Shown: positions 11,201 to 25,792, numbered from the stretch's first letter. The stretch is DNA of 64,000 nt from Chlorocebus sabaeus (GCF_047675955.1 NC_132916.1:72719481-72783480); one strand, 5' to 3'. Notes: generated by a model from the letters alone, not told the origin. Program-made: numbers and translations.

Positions 11201-14200
11201 TCCCTTTGCCAATTCCACAAGAACAGCCTTAGCGAAAGGCTTCTTGAAGGGAAAGATGTAACTCTGTGAGAAGAATTAGCAGAACACAGAGCAGTTTCTC
11301 AGAAAGCTTCTTTCCAATTTTGAACGGAAGATATTTCCTTTTTCACCATAGCCCTCTATGGGCTTCCAAATATCCCTTTGCCAATTCCACAAGAACAGCC
11401 TTAGCGAAAGGCTTCTTGAAGGGAAAGATGTAACTCTGTGAGATGAATTAACAGAACACAGAGCAGTTTCTCAGAAAGCTTCTTTCCAGTTTTGAACGGA
11501 AGATATTTCCTTTTTCACCATAGCCCTCTATGGGATTCCAAATATCCCTTTGCCAATTCCACAAGAACAGCCTTAGCGAAAGGCTTCTTGAAGGGAAAGA
11601 TGTAACTCTGTGAGATGAATTAACAGAACACAGAGCAGTTTCTCAGAAAGCTTCTTTCCAGTTTTGAACGGAAGATATTTCCTTTTTCAGCATAGCCCTC
11701 TATGGGCTTCCAAATATCCCTTTGCCAATTCCACAAGAACAGCCTTAGCGAAAGGCTTCCTGAAGGGAAAGATGTAACTCTGTGAGATGAATTAACAGAA
11801 CACAGAGCAGTTTCTCAGAAAGCTTCTTTCCAGTTTTGAACGGAAGATATTTTCTTTTTCACCATAGCCCTCTATGGGCTTCCAAATATCCCTTTGCCAA
11901 TTCCACAAGAACAGCCTTAGCGAAAGGCTTCTTGAAGTGAAAGATGTAACTCTGTGAGATGAATTAACAGAACACAGAGCAGTTTCTCAGAAAGCTTCTT
12001 TCCAGTTTTGAACGGAAGATATTTCCTTTTTCACCATAGCCCTCTATGGGCTTCCAAATATCCCTTTGCCAATTCCACAAGAGCAGCATTAGCGAAAGGC
12101 TTCTTGAAGGGAAAGATGTAACTCTGTGAGATGAATTAACAGAACACAGAGCAGTTTCTCAGAAAGCTTCTTTCCAGTTTTGAACGGAAGATATTTCCTT
12201 TTTCACCATAGCCCTCTATGGGCTTCCAAATATCCCTTTGCCAATTCCACAAGAACAGCCTTAGCGAAAGGCTTCTTGAAGGGAAAGATGTAACTCTGTG
12301 AGATGTATTAACAGAACACAGAGCAGTTTCTCAGAAAGCTTCTTTCCAGTTTGGAACGGAAGATATTTCCTTTTTCACCATAGCCCTCTATGGGCTTCCA
12401 AATATCCCTTTGCCAATTCCACAAGAGCAGCATTAGCGAAAGGCTTCTTGAAGGGAAAGATGTAACTCTGTGAGATGAATTAACAGAACACAGAGCAATT
12501 TCTCAGAAAGCTTCTTTCCAGTTTTGAACGGAAGATATTTCCTTTTTCACCATAACCCTCTATGGTCTTCCAAATATCCCTTTGCCAATTCCACAAGAAC
12601 AGCCTTAGCGAAAGGCTCGCTGAAGGGAAAGATGTAACTCTGTGAGATGAATTAACAGAACACAGAGCAGTTTCCCAGAAAGGTTCTTTCCAGTTTTGAA
12701 CGGAAGATATTTCCTTTTTCACCATAGCCCTCTAAGGGCTTCCAAATATCCCTTTGCCAATTCCACAAGAACAGCCTTAGCGAAAGGCTTCCTGAAGGGA
12801 AAGATGTAACTCTGTGAGATGAATTAACAGAACACAGAGCAGTTTGTCAGAAAGCTTCTTTCCAGTTTTGAACGGAAGATATTTCCTTTTTCACCATAGC
12901 CCTCTATGGGCTTCCAAATATCCCTTTGCCAATTCCACAAGAACAGGTTTAGCGAAAGGCTTCTTGAAGGTAAAGATGTAACTCTGTGAGATGAATTAAC
13001 AGAACACAGAGCAGTTTCTCAGAAAGCTTCTTTCCAGTTTTGAACGGAAGATATTTCCTTTTTCACCATAGCCCTCTATGGGATTCCAAATATCCCTTTG
13101 CCAATTCCACAAGAACAGCCTTAGCGAAAGGCTTCTTGAAGGGAAAGATGTAACTCTGTGAGATGAATTCACAGAACACAGAGCAGTTTCTCAGAAAGCT
13201 TCTTTCCAGTTTTGAACGGAAGTTATTTCCTTTTTCACCATAGCCCTCTATGGGCTTCCAAATATCCCTTTGCCAATTCCACAAGAACAGCCTTAGCGAA
13301 AGGCTTCTTGAAGGGAAAGATGTAACTCTGTGAGATGAATTAACAGAACACAGAGCAGTTTCTCAGAAAGCTTCTTTCAAGTTTTGAACGGAAGATATTT
13401 CCTTTTTCACCATAGCCCTCTAAGGGCTTCCAAATATATCTTTGCCAATTCCACAAGAACAGCCTTAGCGAAAGGCTTCTTGAAGGGAAACATTTAACTC
13501 TGTGAGATGAATTAACAGAACACAGAGCCGTTTCTCAGAAAGCTTCTTTCCAGTTTTGAACGGAAGATATTTCCTTTTTCACCATAGCCCTCTATGGGCT
13601 TCCAAATATCCCTTTGCCAATTCCACAAGAACAGCCTTAGCGAAAGGCTTCTTGAAGGGAAAGATGTAACTCTGTGAGATGAATTAGCAGAACACAGAGC
13701 AGTTTCTCAGAAAGCTTCTTTCCAGTTTTGAACGGAAGATATTTCCTTTTTCACCATAGCCCTCTTTGGGCTTCCAAATATCCCTTTGCCAAATCCACAA
13801 GAACAGCCTTAGCGAAAGGCTTCTTGAAGGGAAAGATGTAACTCTGTGAGATGAATTAACAGAACACAGAGCAGTTTCTCAGGAAGCTTCTTTCCAGTTT
13901 TGAACGGAAGATATTTCCTTTTTCACCATAGCCCTCTATGGGCTTCCAGATATCCCTTTGCCAATTCCACAAGAACAGCCTTAGCGAAAGGCTTCTTGAA
14001 GGGAAAGATGTAACTCTGTGAGATGAATTAACAGAACACAGAGCAGTTTCTCAGAAAGCTTCTTTCCAGTTTTGAACGGAAGATATTTCCTTTTTCACCA
14101 TAGCCCTCTAAGGGCTTCCAAATATCCCTTTGCCAATTCCACAAGAACAGCCTTAGCGAAAGGCTTCTTGAAGGGAAAGATGTAACTCTGTGAGATGAAT

Positions 14201-16335
14201 TAACAGAACACAGAGCAGTTTCTCAGAAAGCTTCTCTCCAGTTTTGAACGGAAGATATTTCCTTTTTCACCATAGCCCTCTATGGGCTTCCAAATATCCC
14301 TTTGCCAATTCCACAAGAACAGCCTTAGCGAAAGGCTTCTTGAAGGGAAAGATGTAACTCTGTGAGATGAATTAACAGAACACAGAGCAGTTTCTCAGAA
14401 AGCTTCTTTCCAGTTTTGAACGGAAGATATTTCCTTTTTCACCATAGCCCTCTAAGGGCTTCCAAATATCCCTTTGCCAATTCCACAAGAACAGCCTTAG
14501 CGAAAGGCTTCTTGAAGGGAAAGATGTAACTCTGTGAGATGAATTAACAGAACACAGAGCTGTTTCTCAGAAAGCTTCTTTCCAGTTTTGAACGGAAGAT
14601 ATTTCCTTTTTCAGCATAGCCCACTATGGGCTTCCAACTATCCCTTTGCCAATTCCACAAGAACATCCTTAGCGAAAGGCTTCTTGAAGGGAAAGATGTA
14701 ACTCTGTGAGAAGAATTAGCAGAACACAGAGCAGTTTCTCAGAAAGCTTCTTTCCAACTTTGAACGTAAGATATTTCCTTTTTCACCATAGCCCTCTAAG
14801 GGCTTCCAAATATCCCTTTGCCAATTCCACAAGAACAGCCTTAGCGAAAGGCTTCTTGAAGGGAAAGATGTAACTCTGTGAGATGAATTAACAGAACACA
14901 GAGCAGTTTCTCAGAAAGCTTCTTTCCAGTTTTGAACGGAAGATATTTCCTTTTTCACCATAGCCCTCTATGGGCTTCCAAATATCCCTTTGCCAATTCC
15001 ACAAGAACAGCCTTAGCGAAAGGCTTCTTGAAGGGAAAGATGTAACACTGTGAGAAGAATTAGCAGAACACAGAGCAGTTTCTCAGAAAGCTTCTTTCCA
15101 GTTTTGAACGGAAGATATTTCCTTTTTCACCATAGCCCTCTATGGGCTTGCAAATATCCCTTTGCCAATTGCACAAGTACAGCCTTAGCGAAAGGCTTCT
15201 TGAAGGGAAAGATGTAACTCAGTGAGATGAATTAACAGAACACAGAGCAGTTTCTCAGAAAGCTTCTTTCCAGTTTTGAACGGAAGATATTTCCTTTTTC
15301 ACCATAGCCCTCTATGGGCTTCCAAATATCCCTTTGCCAATTGCACAAGAACAGCCTTAGCGAAAGGCTTGTTGAAGGGAAAGATGTAACTCTGTGAGAT
15401 GAATTAACAGAACACAGAGCAGTTTCTCAGAAAGCTTCTTTCCAGTTTTGAACGGAAGATATTTCCTTTTTCACCATAGCCCTCTATGGGCTTCCAAATA
15501 TCCCTTTGCCAATTCCACAAGAACAGCCTTAGCAAAAGGCTTCTTGAAGGGAAAGATGTAACTCTGTGAGATGAATTAACAGAACACAGAGCAGTTTCTC
15601 AGAAACTTCTTTCCAGTTTTGAACGGAAGATATTTCCTTTTTCACCATAGCCCTCTATGGGCTTCCAAATATCTCTTTGCCAATTCCACAAGAACAGCCT
15701 TAGCGAAAGGCTTCTTGAAGGGAAAAATGTAACTCTGTGAGATGAATTAACAGAACACAGAGCAGTTTCTCAGAAAGCTTCTTTCCAGTTTGGAACGGAA
15801 GATATTTCCTTTTTCACCATAGCCCTCTATGGGCTTCCAAATATCCCTTTGCCAATTCCACAAGAACAGCCTTAGCGAAAGGCTTCTTGAAGGGAAAGAT
15901 GTAACTCTGTGAGATGAATTCACAGAACACAGAGCAGTTTCTCAGAAAGCTTCTTTCCAGTTTTGAACGGAAGATATTTCCTTTTTCACCATAGCCCTCT
16001 ATGGGTTTCCAAATATCCCTTTGCCAATTCCACAAGAACAGCGTTAGCGAAAGGCTTCCTGAAGGGAAAGATGTAACTCTGTGAGATGAATTAACAGAAC
16101 ACAGAGCAGTTTCTCAGAAAGCTTCTTTCCAGTTTTGAACGGAAGATATTTCCTTTTTCACCATAGCCCTCTATGGGCTTCCAAATATCCCTTTGCCAAT
16201 TCCACAAGAACAGCCTTAGCGAAAGGCTCGCTGAAGGGAAAGATGTAACTCTGTGAGATGAATTAACAGAACACAGAGCAGTATCCCAGAAAGGTTCTTT
16301 CCAGTTTTGAACGGAAGATATTTCCTTTTTCACCA
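8254..16335 (-). repeat. HOR A copy 2 (47 monomers, 8,082 bp)
   Basis: The same ordered markers as copy 1 run from 'ctgtgggcttcc' (8254) to 'cccagaaaggttc'. It holds 47 monomers, two of 171 bp (10834 and 15477). It includes five monomers absent from copy 1: the group at 12209-12724 ('gagatgtatt', 'gagcaattt', 'taaccctc' with 'ctcgctg') and two around 13069 with 'ttcacag' and 'gaagttattt'. It lacks the six-monomer block present before 7738 in copy 1: monomer 15648, with 'atctctttg' and 'gtttggaacgg', runs straight into the 'ttcacag' monomer at 15820. Sites in the first 42 monomers recur 8,082 bp downstream in copy 3. Confidence 0.88.
15477..15647 (-). repeat. 171-bp monomer with a deletion in the HindIII site
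   Basis: 'ctcagaaacttctttcc' replaces 'ctcagaaagcttctttcc' near 15600: one base is gone and AAGCTT becomes AAACTT. It is the only 171-bp monomer whose loss is not in the 'ggggttcc' hairpin. It is absent from the matching monomer of the other A copies, so it is private to copy 2. Confidence 0.9.
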
Positions 16336-19300
16336 TAGCCCTCTGTGGGCTTCCAGATATCCCTTTGCCAATTCCACAAGAACAGCCTTAGCGAAAGGCT
16401 TCTTGAAGGGAAAGATGTAACTCTGTGAGATGAATTAACAGAACACAGAGCAGTTTCTCAGAAAGCTTCTTTCCAGTTTTGAACGGAAGATATTTCCTTT
16501 TTCACCATAGCCCTCTAAGGGCTTCCAAATATCCCTTTGCCAATTCCACAAGAACAGCCTCAGCGAATGGATTCTTGAAGGGAAAGATGTAACTCTGTGA
16601 GATGAATTAACAGAACACAGAGCAGTTTCTCAGAAAGCTTCTCTCCAGTTTTGAACGGAAGATATTTCCTTTTTCACCATAGCCCTCTATGGGCTTCCAA
16701 ATATCCCTTTGCCAATTCCACAAGAACAGCCTTAGCGAAAGGCTTCTTGAAGGGAAAGATATAACTCTGTGAGATGAATTAACAGAACACAGAGCAGTTT
16801 CTCAGAAAGCTTCTTTCCAGTTTTGAACGGAAGATATTTCCTTTTTCACCATAGCCCTCTAAGGGCTTCCAAATATCCCTTTGCCAATTCCACAAGAACA
16901 GCCTTAGCGAAAGGTTTCTTGAAGGGAAAGATGTAACTCTGTGAGATGAATTAACAGAACACAGAGCAGTTTCTCAGAAAGCTTCTTTCCAGTTTTGAAC
17001 GGAAGATATTTCCTTTTTCACCATAGCCCTCTATGGGCTTCCAAATATCCCTTTGCCAAATCTACAAGAACAGCCTTAGCGAAAGGCTTCTTGAAGGGAA
17101 AGATGTAACTCTGTGAGATGAATTAACAGAACACAGAGCAGTTTCTCAGAAAGCTTCTTTCCAGTTTTGTACGGAAGATATTTCCTTTTTCACCATAGCC
17201 CTCTATGGGCTTCCAAATATCCCTTTGCCAATTCCACAAGAACAGCCTTAGCGAAAGGCTTCTTGAAGGGAAAGATGTAACTCTGTGAGATGAATTAACA
17301 GAACACAGAGCAGTTTCTCAGAAAGCTTCTTTCCAGTTTTGAACGGAAGATATTTCCTTTTTCAGCATAGCCCTCTATGGGCTTCCAAATATCCCTTTGC
17401 CAATTCCACAAGAACAGCCTTAGCGAAAGGCTTCTTGAAGGGAAAGATGTAACTCTGTGAGATGAATTAACAGAACACAGAGCAGTTTCTCAGAAAGCTT
17501 CTTTCCAGTTTTGAACGGAAGATATTTTCTTTTTCACCATAGCCCTCTATGGGCTTCCAAATATCCCTTTGCCAATTCCACAAGAACAGCCTTAGCGAAA
17601 GGCTTCTTGAAGGGAAAGATGTAACTCTGTGAGATGAATTAACAGAACACAGAGCAGTTTCTCAGAAAGCTTCTTTCCAGTTTTGAACGGAAGATATTTC
17701 CTTTTTCACCATAGCCCTCTATGGGCTTCCAAATATCCCTTTGCCAATTCCACAAGAGCAGCATTAGCGAAAGGCTTCTTGAAGGGAAAGATGTAACTCT
17801 GTGAGATGAATTAACAGAACACAGAGCAGTTTCTCAGAAAGCTTCTTTCCAGTTTTGAACGGAAGGTATTTCCTTTTTCACCATAGCCCTCTATGGGCTT
17901 GCAAATATCCCTTTGCCAATTGCACAAGTACAGCCTTAGCGAAAGGCTTCTTGAAGGGAAAGATGTAACTCTGTGAGATGTATTAACAGAACACAGAGCA
18001 GTTTCTCAGAAAGCTTCTTTCCAGTTTTGAACGGAAGATATTTCCTTTTTCACCATAGCCCTCTATGGGCTTCCAAATATGCCTTTGCCAATTGCACAAG
18101 AACAGCCTTAGCGAAAGGCTTCTTGAAGGGAAAGATGTAACTCTGTGAGATGAATTAACAGAACACAGAGCAGTTTCTCAGAAAGCTTCTTTCCAGTTTT
18201 GAACGGAAGATATTTCCTTTTTCACCATAGCCCTCTATGGGCTTCCAAATATCCCTTTGCCAATTCCACAAGAACAGCCTTAGCAAAAGGCTTCTTGAAG
18301 GGAAAGATGTAACTCTGTGAGATGAATTAACAGAACACAGAGCAGTTTCTCAGAAAGCTTCTTTCCAGTTTTGAACGGAAGATATTTCCTTTTCCACCAT
18401 AGCCCTCTATGGGCTTCCAAATATCCCTTTGCCAATTCCACAAGAACAGCCTTAGCGAAAGGCTTCTTGAAGGGAAAAATGTAACTCTGTGAGATGAATT
18501 AACAGAACACAGAGCAGTTTCTCAGAAAGCTTCTTTCCTGTTTTGAACGGAAGATATTTCCTTTTTCACCATAGCCCTCTATGGGCTTCCAAATATCCCT
18601 TTGCCAAATCCACAAGAACAGCCTTAGCGAAAGGCTTCCTGAAGGGAAAGATGTAACTCTGTGAGATGAATTAACAGAACACAGAGCAGTTTCTCAGAAA
18701 GCTTCTTTCCAGTTTTGAACGGAAGATATTTCCTTTTTCACCATAGCCCTCTCTGGGCTTCCAAATATCCCTTTGCCAATTCCACAAGAACAGCCTTAGC
18801 GAAAGGCTTCTTGAAGGGAAAGATGTAACTCTGTGAGATGAATTAACAGAACACAGAGCAGTTTTTCAGAAAGCTTCTTTCCAGTTTTGAAAGGAAGATA
18901 TTGCCTTTTTCACCATAGCCCCCTTGGGGTTCCAAATATCCCTTTGCCAATTCCACAAGAACAGCCTTAGCGAAAGGCTTCTTGAAGGGAATGATGTAAC
19001 TCTGTGAGATGAATTAACAGAACACAGAGCAGTTTCTCAGAAAGCTTCTTTCCAGTTTTGAACGGAAGATATTTCCTTTTTCACCATAGCCCTCTAAGGG
19101 CTTCCAAATATCCCTTTGCCAATTCCACAAGAACAGCCTTAGCGAAAGGCTTCTTGAAGGGAAAGATGTAACTCTGTGAGATGAATTAACAGAACACAGA
19201 GCAGTTTCTCAGAAAGCTTCTTTCCAGTTTTGAACGGAAGGTATTTCCTTTTTCACCATAGCCCTCTATGGGCTTCCAAATATCCCTTTGCCAATTCCAC

Positions 19301-22300
19301 AAGAACAGCCTTAGCGAAAGGCTTCTTGAAGGGAAAGATGTAACTCTGTGAGAAGAATTAGCAGAACACAGAGCAGTTTCTCAGAAAGCTTCTTTCCAAT
19401 TTTGAACGGAAGATATTTCCTTTTTCACCATAGCCCTCTATGGGCTTCCAAATATCCCTTTGCCAATTCCACAAGAACAGCCTTAGCGAAAGGCTTCTTG
19501 AAGGGAAAGATGTAACTCTGTGAGATGAATTAACAGAACACAGAGCAGTTTCTCAGAAAGCTTCTTTCCAGTTTTGAACGGAAGATATTTCCTTTTTCAC
19601 CATAGCCCTCTATGGGATTCCAAATATCCCTTTGCCAATTCCACAAGAACAGCCTTAGCGAAAGGCTTCTTGAAGGGAAAGATGTAACTCTGTGAGATGA
19701 ATTAACAGAACACAGAGCAGTTTCTCAGAAAGCTTCTTTCCAGTTTTGAACGGAAGATATTTCCTTTTTCAGCATAGCCCTCTATGGGCTTCCAAATATC
19801 CCTTTGCCAATTCCACAAGAACAGCCTTAGCGAAAGGCTTCCTGAAGGGAAAGATGTAACTCTGTGAGATGAATTAACAGAACACAGAGCAGTTTCTCAG
19901 AAAGCTTCTTTCCAGTTTTGAACGGAAGATATTTTCTTTTTCACCATAGCCCTCTATGGGCTTCCAAATATCCCTTTGCCAATTCCACAAGAACAGCCTT
20001 AGCGAAAGGCTTCTTGAAGTGAAAGATGTAACTCTGTGAGATGAATTAACAGAACACAGAGCAGTTTCTCAGAAAGCTTCTTTCCAGTTTTGAACGGAAG
20101 ATATTTCCTTTTTCACCATAGCCCTCTATGGGCTTCCAAATATCCCTTTGCCAATTCCACAAGAGCAGCATTAGCGAAAGGCTTCTTGAAGGGAAAGATG
20201 TAACTCTGTGAGATGAATTAACAGAACACAGAGCAGTTTCTCAGAAAGCTTCTTTCCAGTTTTGAACGGAAGATATTTCCTTTTTCACCATAGCCCTCTA
20301 TGGGCTTCCAAATATCCCTTTGCCAATTCCACAAGAACAGCCTTAGCGAAAGGCTTCTTGAAGGGAAAGATGTAACTCTGTGAGATGTATTAACAGAACA
20401 CAGAGCAGTTTCTCAGAAAGCTTCTTTCCAGTTTGGAACGGAAGATATTTCCTTTTTCACCATAGCCCTCTATGGGCTTCCAAATATCCCTTTTCCAATT
20501 CCACAAGAGCAGCATTAGCGAAAGGCTTCTTGAAGGGAAAGATGTAACTCTGTGAGATGAATTAACAGAACACAGAGCAATTTCTCAGAAAGCTTCTTTC
20601 CAGTTTTGAACGGAAGATATTTCCTTTTTCACCATAACCCTCTATGGTCTTCCAAATATCCCTTTGCCAATTCCACAAGAACAGCCTTAGCGAAAGGCTC
20701 GCTGAAGGGAAAGATGTAACTCTGTGAGATGAATTAACAGAACACAGAGCAGTTTCCCAGAAAGGTTCTTTCCAGTTTTGAACGGAAGATATTTCCTTTT
20801 TCACCATAGCCCTCTAAGGGCTTCCAAATATCCCTTTGCCAATTCCACAAGAACAGCCTTAGCGAAAGGCTTCCTGAAGGGAAAGATGTAACTCTGTGAG
20901 ATGAATTAACAGAACACAGAGCAGTTTCTCAGAAAGCTTCTTTCCAGTTTTGAACGGAAGATATTTCCTTTTTCACCATAGCCCTCTATGGGCTTCCAAA
21001 TATCCCTTTGCCAATTCCACAAGAACAGGTTTAGCGAAAGGCTTCTTGAAGGTAAAGATGTAACTCTGTGAGATGAATTAACAGAACACAGAGCAGTTTC
21101 TCAGAAAGCTTCTTTCCAGTTTTGAACGGAAGATATTTCCTTTTTCACCATAGCCCTCTATGGGATTCCAAATATCCCTTTGCCAATTCCACAAGAACAG
21201 CCTTAGCGAAAGGCTTCTTGAAGGGAAAGATGTAACTCTGTGAGATGAATTCACAGAACACAGAGCAGTTTCTCAGAAAGCTTCTTTCCAGTTTTGAACG
21301 GAAGTTATTTCCTTTTTCACCATAGCCCTCTATGGGCTTCCAAATATCCCTTTGCCAATTCCACAAGAACAGCCTTAGCGAAAGGCTTCTTGAAGGGAAA
21401 GATGTAACTCTGTGAGATGAATTAACAGAACACAGAGCAGTTTCTCAGAAAGCTTCTTTCAAGTTTTGAACGGAAGATATTTCCTTTTTCACCATAGCCC
21501 TCTAAGGGCTTCCAAATATATCTTTGCCAATTCCACAAGAACAGCCTTAGCGAAAGGCTTCTTGAAGGGAAACATTTAACTCTGTGAGATGAATTAACAG
21601 AACACAGAGCCGTTTCTCAGAAAGCTTCTTTCCAGTTTTGAACGGAAGATATTTCCTTTTTCACCATAGCCCTCTATGGGCTTCCAAATATCCCTTTGCC
21701 AATTCCACAAGAACAGCCTTAGCGAAAGGCTTCTTGAAGGGAAAGATGTAACTCTGTGAGATGAATTAGCAGAACACAGAGCAGTTTCTCAGAAAGCTTC
21801 TTTCCAGTTTTGAACGGAAGATATTTCCTTTTTCACCATAGCCCTCTTTGGGCTTCCAAATATCCCTTTGCCAAATCCACAAGAACAGCCTTAGCGAAAG
21901 GCTTCTTGAAGGGAAAGATGTAACTCTGTGAGATGAATTAACAGAACACAGAGCAGTTTCTCAGGAAGCTTCTTTCCAGTTTTGAACGGAAGATATTTCC
22001 TTTTTCACCATAGCCCTCTATGGGCTTCCAGATATCCCTTTGCCAATTCCACAAGAACAGCCTTAGCGAAAGGCTTCTTGAAGGGAAAGATGTAACTCTG
22101 TGAGATGAATTAACAGAACACAGAGCAGTTTCTCAGAAAGCTTCTTTCCAGTTTTGAACGGAAGATATTTCCTTTTTCACCATAGCCCTCTAAGGGCTTC
22201 CAAATATCCCTTTGCCAATTCCACAAGAACAGCCTTAGCGAAAGGCTTCTTGAAGGGAAAGATGTAACTCTGTGAGATGAATTAACAGAACACAGAGCAG

Positions 22301-25276
22301 TTTCTCAGAAAGCTTCTCTCCAGTTTTGAACGGAAGATATTTCCTTTTTCACCATAGCCCTCTATGGGCTTCCAAATATCCCTTTGCCAATTCCACAAGA
22401 ACAGCCTTAGCGAAAGGCTTCTTGAAGGGAAAGATGTAACTCTGTGAGATGAATTAACAGAACACAGAGCAGTTTCTCAGAAAGCTTCTTTCCAGTTTTG
22501 AACGGAAGATATTTCCTTTTTCACCATAGCCCTCTAAGGGCTTCCAAATATCCCTTTGCCAATTCCACAAGAACAGCCTTAGCGAAAGGCTTCTTGAAGG
22601 GAAAGATGTAACTCTGTGAGATGAATTAACAGAACACAGAGCTGTTTCTCAGAAAGCTTCTTTCCAGTTTTGAACGGAAGATATTTCCTTTTTCAGCATA
22701 GCCCTCTATGGGCTTCCAACTATCCCTTTGCCAATTCCACAAGAACATCCTTAGCGAAAGGCTTCTTGAAGGGAAAGATGTAACTCTGTGAGAAGAATTA
22801 GCAGAACACAGAGCAGTTTCTCAGAAAGCTTCTTTCCAACTTTGAACGGAAGATATTTCCTTTTTCACCATAGCCCTCTAAGGGCTTCCAAATATCCCTT
22901 TGCCAATTCCACAAGAACAGCCTTAGCGAAAGGCTTCTTGAAGGGAAAGATGTAACTCTGTGAGATGAATTAACAGAACACAGAGCAGTTTCTCAGAAAG
23001 CTTCTTTCCAGTTTTGAACGGAAGATATTTCCTTTTTCACCATAGCCCTCTATGGGCTTCCAAATATCCCTTTGCCAATTCCACAAGAACAGCCTTAGCG
23101 AAAGGCTTCTTGAAGGGAAAGATGTAACACTGTGAGAAGAATTAGCAGAACACAGAGCAGTTTCTCAGAAAGCTTCTTTCCAGTTTTGAACGGAAGATAT
23201 TTCCTTTTTCACCATAGCCCTCTATGGGCTTGCAAATATCCCTTTGCCAATTGCACAAGTACAGCCTTAGCGAAAGGCTTCTTGAAGGGAAAGATGTAAC
23301 TCAGTGAGATGAATTAACAGAACACAGAGCAGTTTCTCAGAAAGCTTCTTTCCAGTTTTGAACGGAAGATATTTCCTTTTTCACCATAGCCCTCTATGGG
23401 CTTCCAAATATCCCTTTGCCAATTGCACAAGAACAGCCTTAGCGAAAGGCTTGTTGAAGGGAAAGATGTAACTCTGTGAGATGAATTAACAGAACACAGA
23501 GCAGTTTCTCAGAAAGCTTCTTTCCAGTTTTGAACGGAAGATATTTCCTTTTTCACCATAGCCCTCTATGGGCTTCCAAATATCCCTTTGCCAATTCCAC
23601 AAGAACAGCCTTAGCAAAAGGCTTCTTGAAGGGAAAGATGTAACTCTGTGAGATGAATTAACAGAACACAGAGCAGTTTCTCAGAAAGCTTCTTTCCAGT
23701 TTTGAACGGAAGATATTTCCTTTTTCACCATAGCCCTCTATGGGCTTCCAAATATCCCTTTGCCAATTCCACAAGAACAGCCTTAGCGAAAGGCTTCTTG
23801 AAGGGAAAAATGTAACTCTGTGAGATGAATTAACAGAACACAGAGCAGTTTCTCAGAAAGCTTCTTTCCAGTTTGGAACGGAAGATATTTCCTTTTTCAC
23901 CATAGCCCTCTATGGGCTTCCAAATATCCCTTTGCCAAATCCACAAGAACAGCCTTAGCGAAAGGCTTCCTGAAGGGAAAGATGTAACTCTGTGAGATGA
24001 ATTAACAGAACACAGAGCAGTTTCTCAGAAAGCTTCTTTCCAGTTTTGAACGGAAGATATTTCCTTTTTCACCATAGCCCTCTCTGGGCTTCCAAATATC
24101 CCTTTGCCAATTCCACAAGAACAGCCTTAGCGAAAGGCTTCTTGAAGGGAAAGATGTAACTCTGTGAGATGAATTAACAGAACACAGAGCAGTTTTTCAG
24201 AAAGCTTCTTTCCAGTTTTGAAAGGAAGATATTGCCTTTTTCACCATAGCCCTCTAGGGGTTCCAAATATCCCTTTGCCAATTCCACAAGAACAGCCTTA
24301 GCGAAAGGCTTCTTGAAGGGAAAGATGTAACTCTGTGAGATGAATTAACAGAACACAGAGCAGTTTCTCAGAAAGCTTCTTTCCAGTTTTGAACGGAAGA
24401 TATTTCCTTTTTCACCATAGCCCTCTATGGGCTTCCAAATATCCCTTTGCCAATTCCACAAGAACAGCCTTAGCGAAAGGCTTCTTGAAGGGAAAGATGT
24501 AACTCTGTGAGATGAATTAACAGAACACAGATCAGTTTCTCAGAAAGCTTCTTTCCAGTTTTGAACGGAAGATATTTCCTTTTTCACCATAGCCCTCTAT
24601 GGGCTTCCAAATATCCCTTTGCCAATTCCACAAGAACAGCCTTAGCGAAAGGCTTCTTGAAGGGAAAGATGTAACACTGTGAGATGAATTAACAGAACAC
24701 AGAGCAGTTTTTCAGAAAGCTTCTTTCCAGTTTTGAAAGGAAGATATTTCCTTTTTCACCATAGCCCTCTAGGGGTTCCAAATATCCCTTTGCCAATTCC
24801 ACAAGAACAGCCTTAGCGAAAGGCTTCTTGAAGGGAAAGATGTAACTCTGTGAGATGAATTAACAGAACACAGAGCAGTTTCTCAGAAAGCTTCTTTCCA
24901 GTTTTGAACGGAAGATATTTCCTTTTTCACCATAGCCCTCTATGGGCTTCCAAATATCCCTTTGCCAATTCCACAAGAACAGCCTTAGCGAAAGGCTTCT
25001 TGAAGGGAAAGATGTAACTCTGTGAGATGAATTCACAGAACACAGAGCAGTTTCTCAGAAAGCTTCTTTCCAGTTTTGAACGGAAGATATTTCCTTTTTC
25101 ACCATAGCCCTCTATGGGTTTCCAAATATCCCTTTGCCAATTCCACAAGAACAGCGTTAGCGAAAGGCTTCCTGAAGGGAAAGATGTAACTCTGTGAGAT
25201 GAATTAACAGAACACAGAGCAGTTTCTCAGAAAGCTTCTTTCCAGTTTTGAACGGAAGATATTTCCTTTTTCACCA
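16336..25276 (-). repeat. HOR A copy 3 (52 monomers, fullest form)
   Basis: This is the most complete A copy. It has both the five-monomer group missing from copy 1 and the six-monomer block missing from copy 2. It holds 52 monomers, three of 171 bp (18916, 24247, 24762). After the 'atgggtttcc' monomer at 25105 the expected terminal 'ctcgctg' monomer is replaced by B-type monomers with 'gcagattctc' from 25277. The copy recurs almost unchanged 16,509 bp downstream. The few differences noticed include 'acagatcag' near 24530 and 'ttcagcatgg' near 39206 in the later copy. Confidence 0.88.
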
Positions 25277-25792
25277 TAGCCCTCTATGGGCTTCCAAATA
25301 TCCCTTTGCCAATTCCACAAGAACAGCCTTAGCGAAAGGCTTCTTGAAGGGAAAGATGTAACTCTGTGAGATGAATTAACAGAACACAGAGCAGATTCTC
25401 AGAAAGCTTCTTTCCAGTTTTGAACGGAAGATATTTCCTTTTTCACCATAGCCCTCTATGGGCTTCCAAATATCCCTTTTCCAATTCCACAAGAACAGCC
25501 TTAGCGAAAGGCTTCCTGAAGGAAAAGATGTAACTCTGTGAGATGAATTAACAGAACACAGAGCAGTTTCTCAGAAAGCTTCTTTCCAGTTTTGAAAGGA
25601 AGATATTTCCTTTTTCACCATAGCCCTCTATGGGCTTCCAAATATGCCTTTGCCAATTCCACAAGAACAGCCTTAGCGAAAGGCTTCTTGAAGGGAAAGA
25701 TGTAACTCTGTGAGATGAATTAACAGAACACAGAGCAGTTTCTCAGAAAGCTTCTTTCCAGTATTGAACGGAAGATATTTCCTTTTTCACCA
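25277..25792 (-). repeat. HOR B lead-in (monomers b1-b3)
   Basis: Three monomers link HOR A to HOR B. b1 has 'gcagattctc'. b2 has 'cccttttcc', 'cttcctgaaggaaaag' and 'gaaaggaag'. b3 has 'atatgcc' and 'gtattgaac'. The same trio follows an A 'atgggtttcc' monomer at 41786, 46600 and 62588, and in weakened form at 54507. The A-to-B junction is thus one old event copied several times. Confidence 0.8.
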
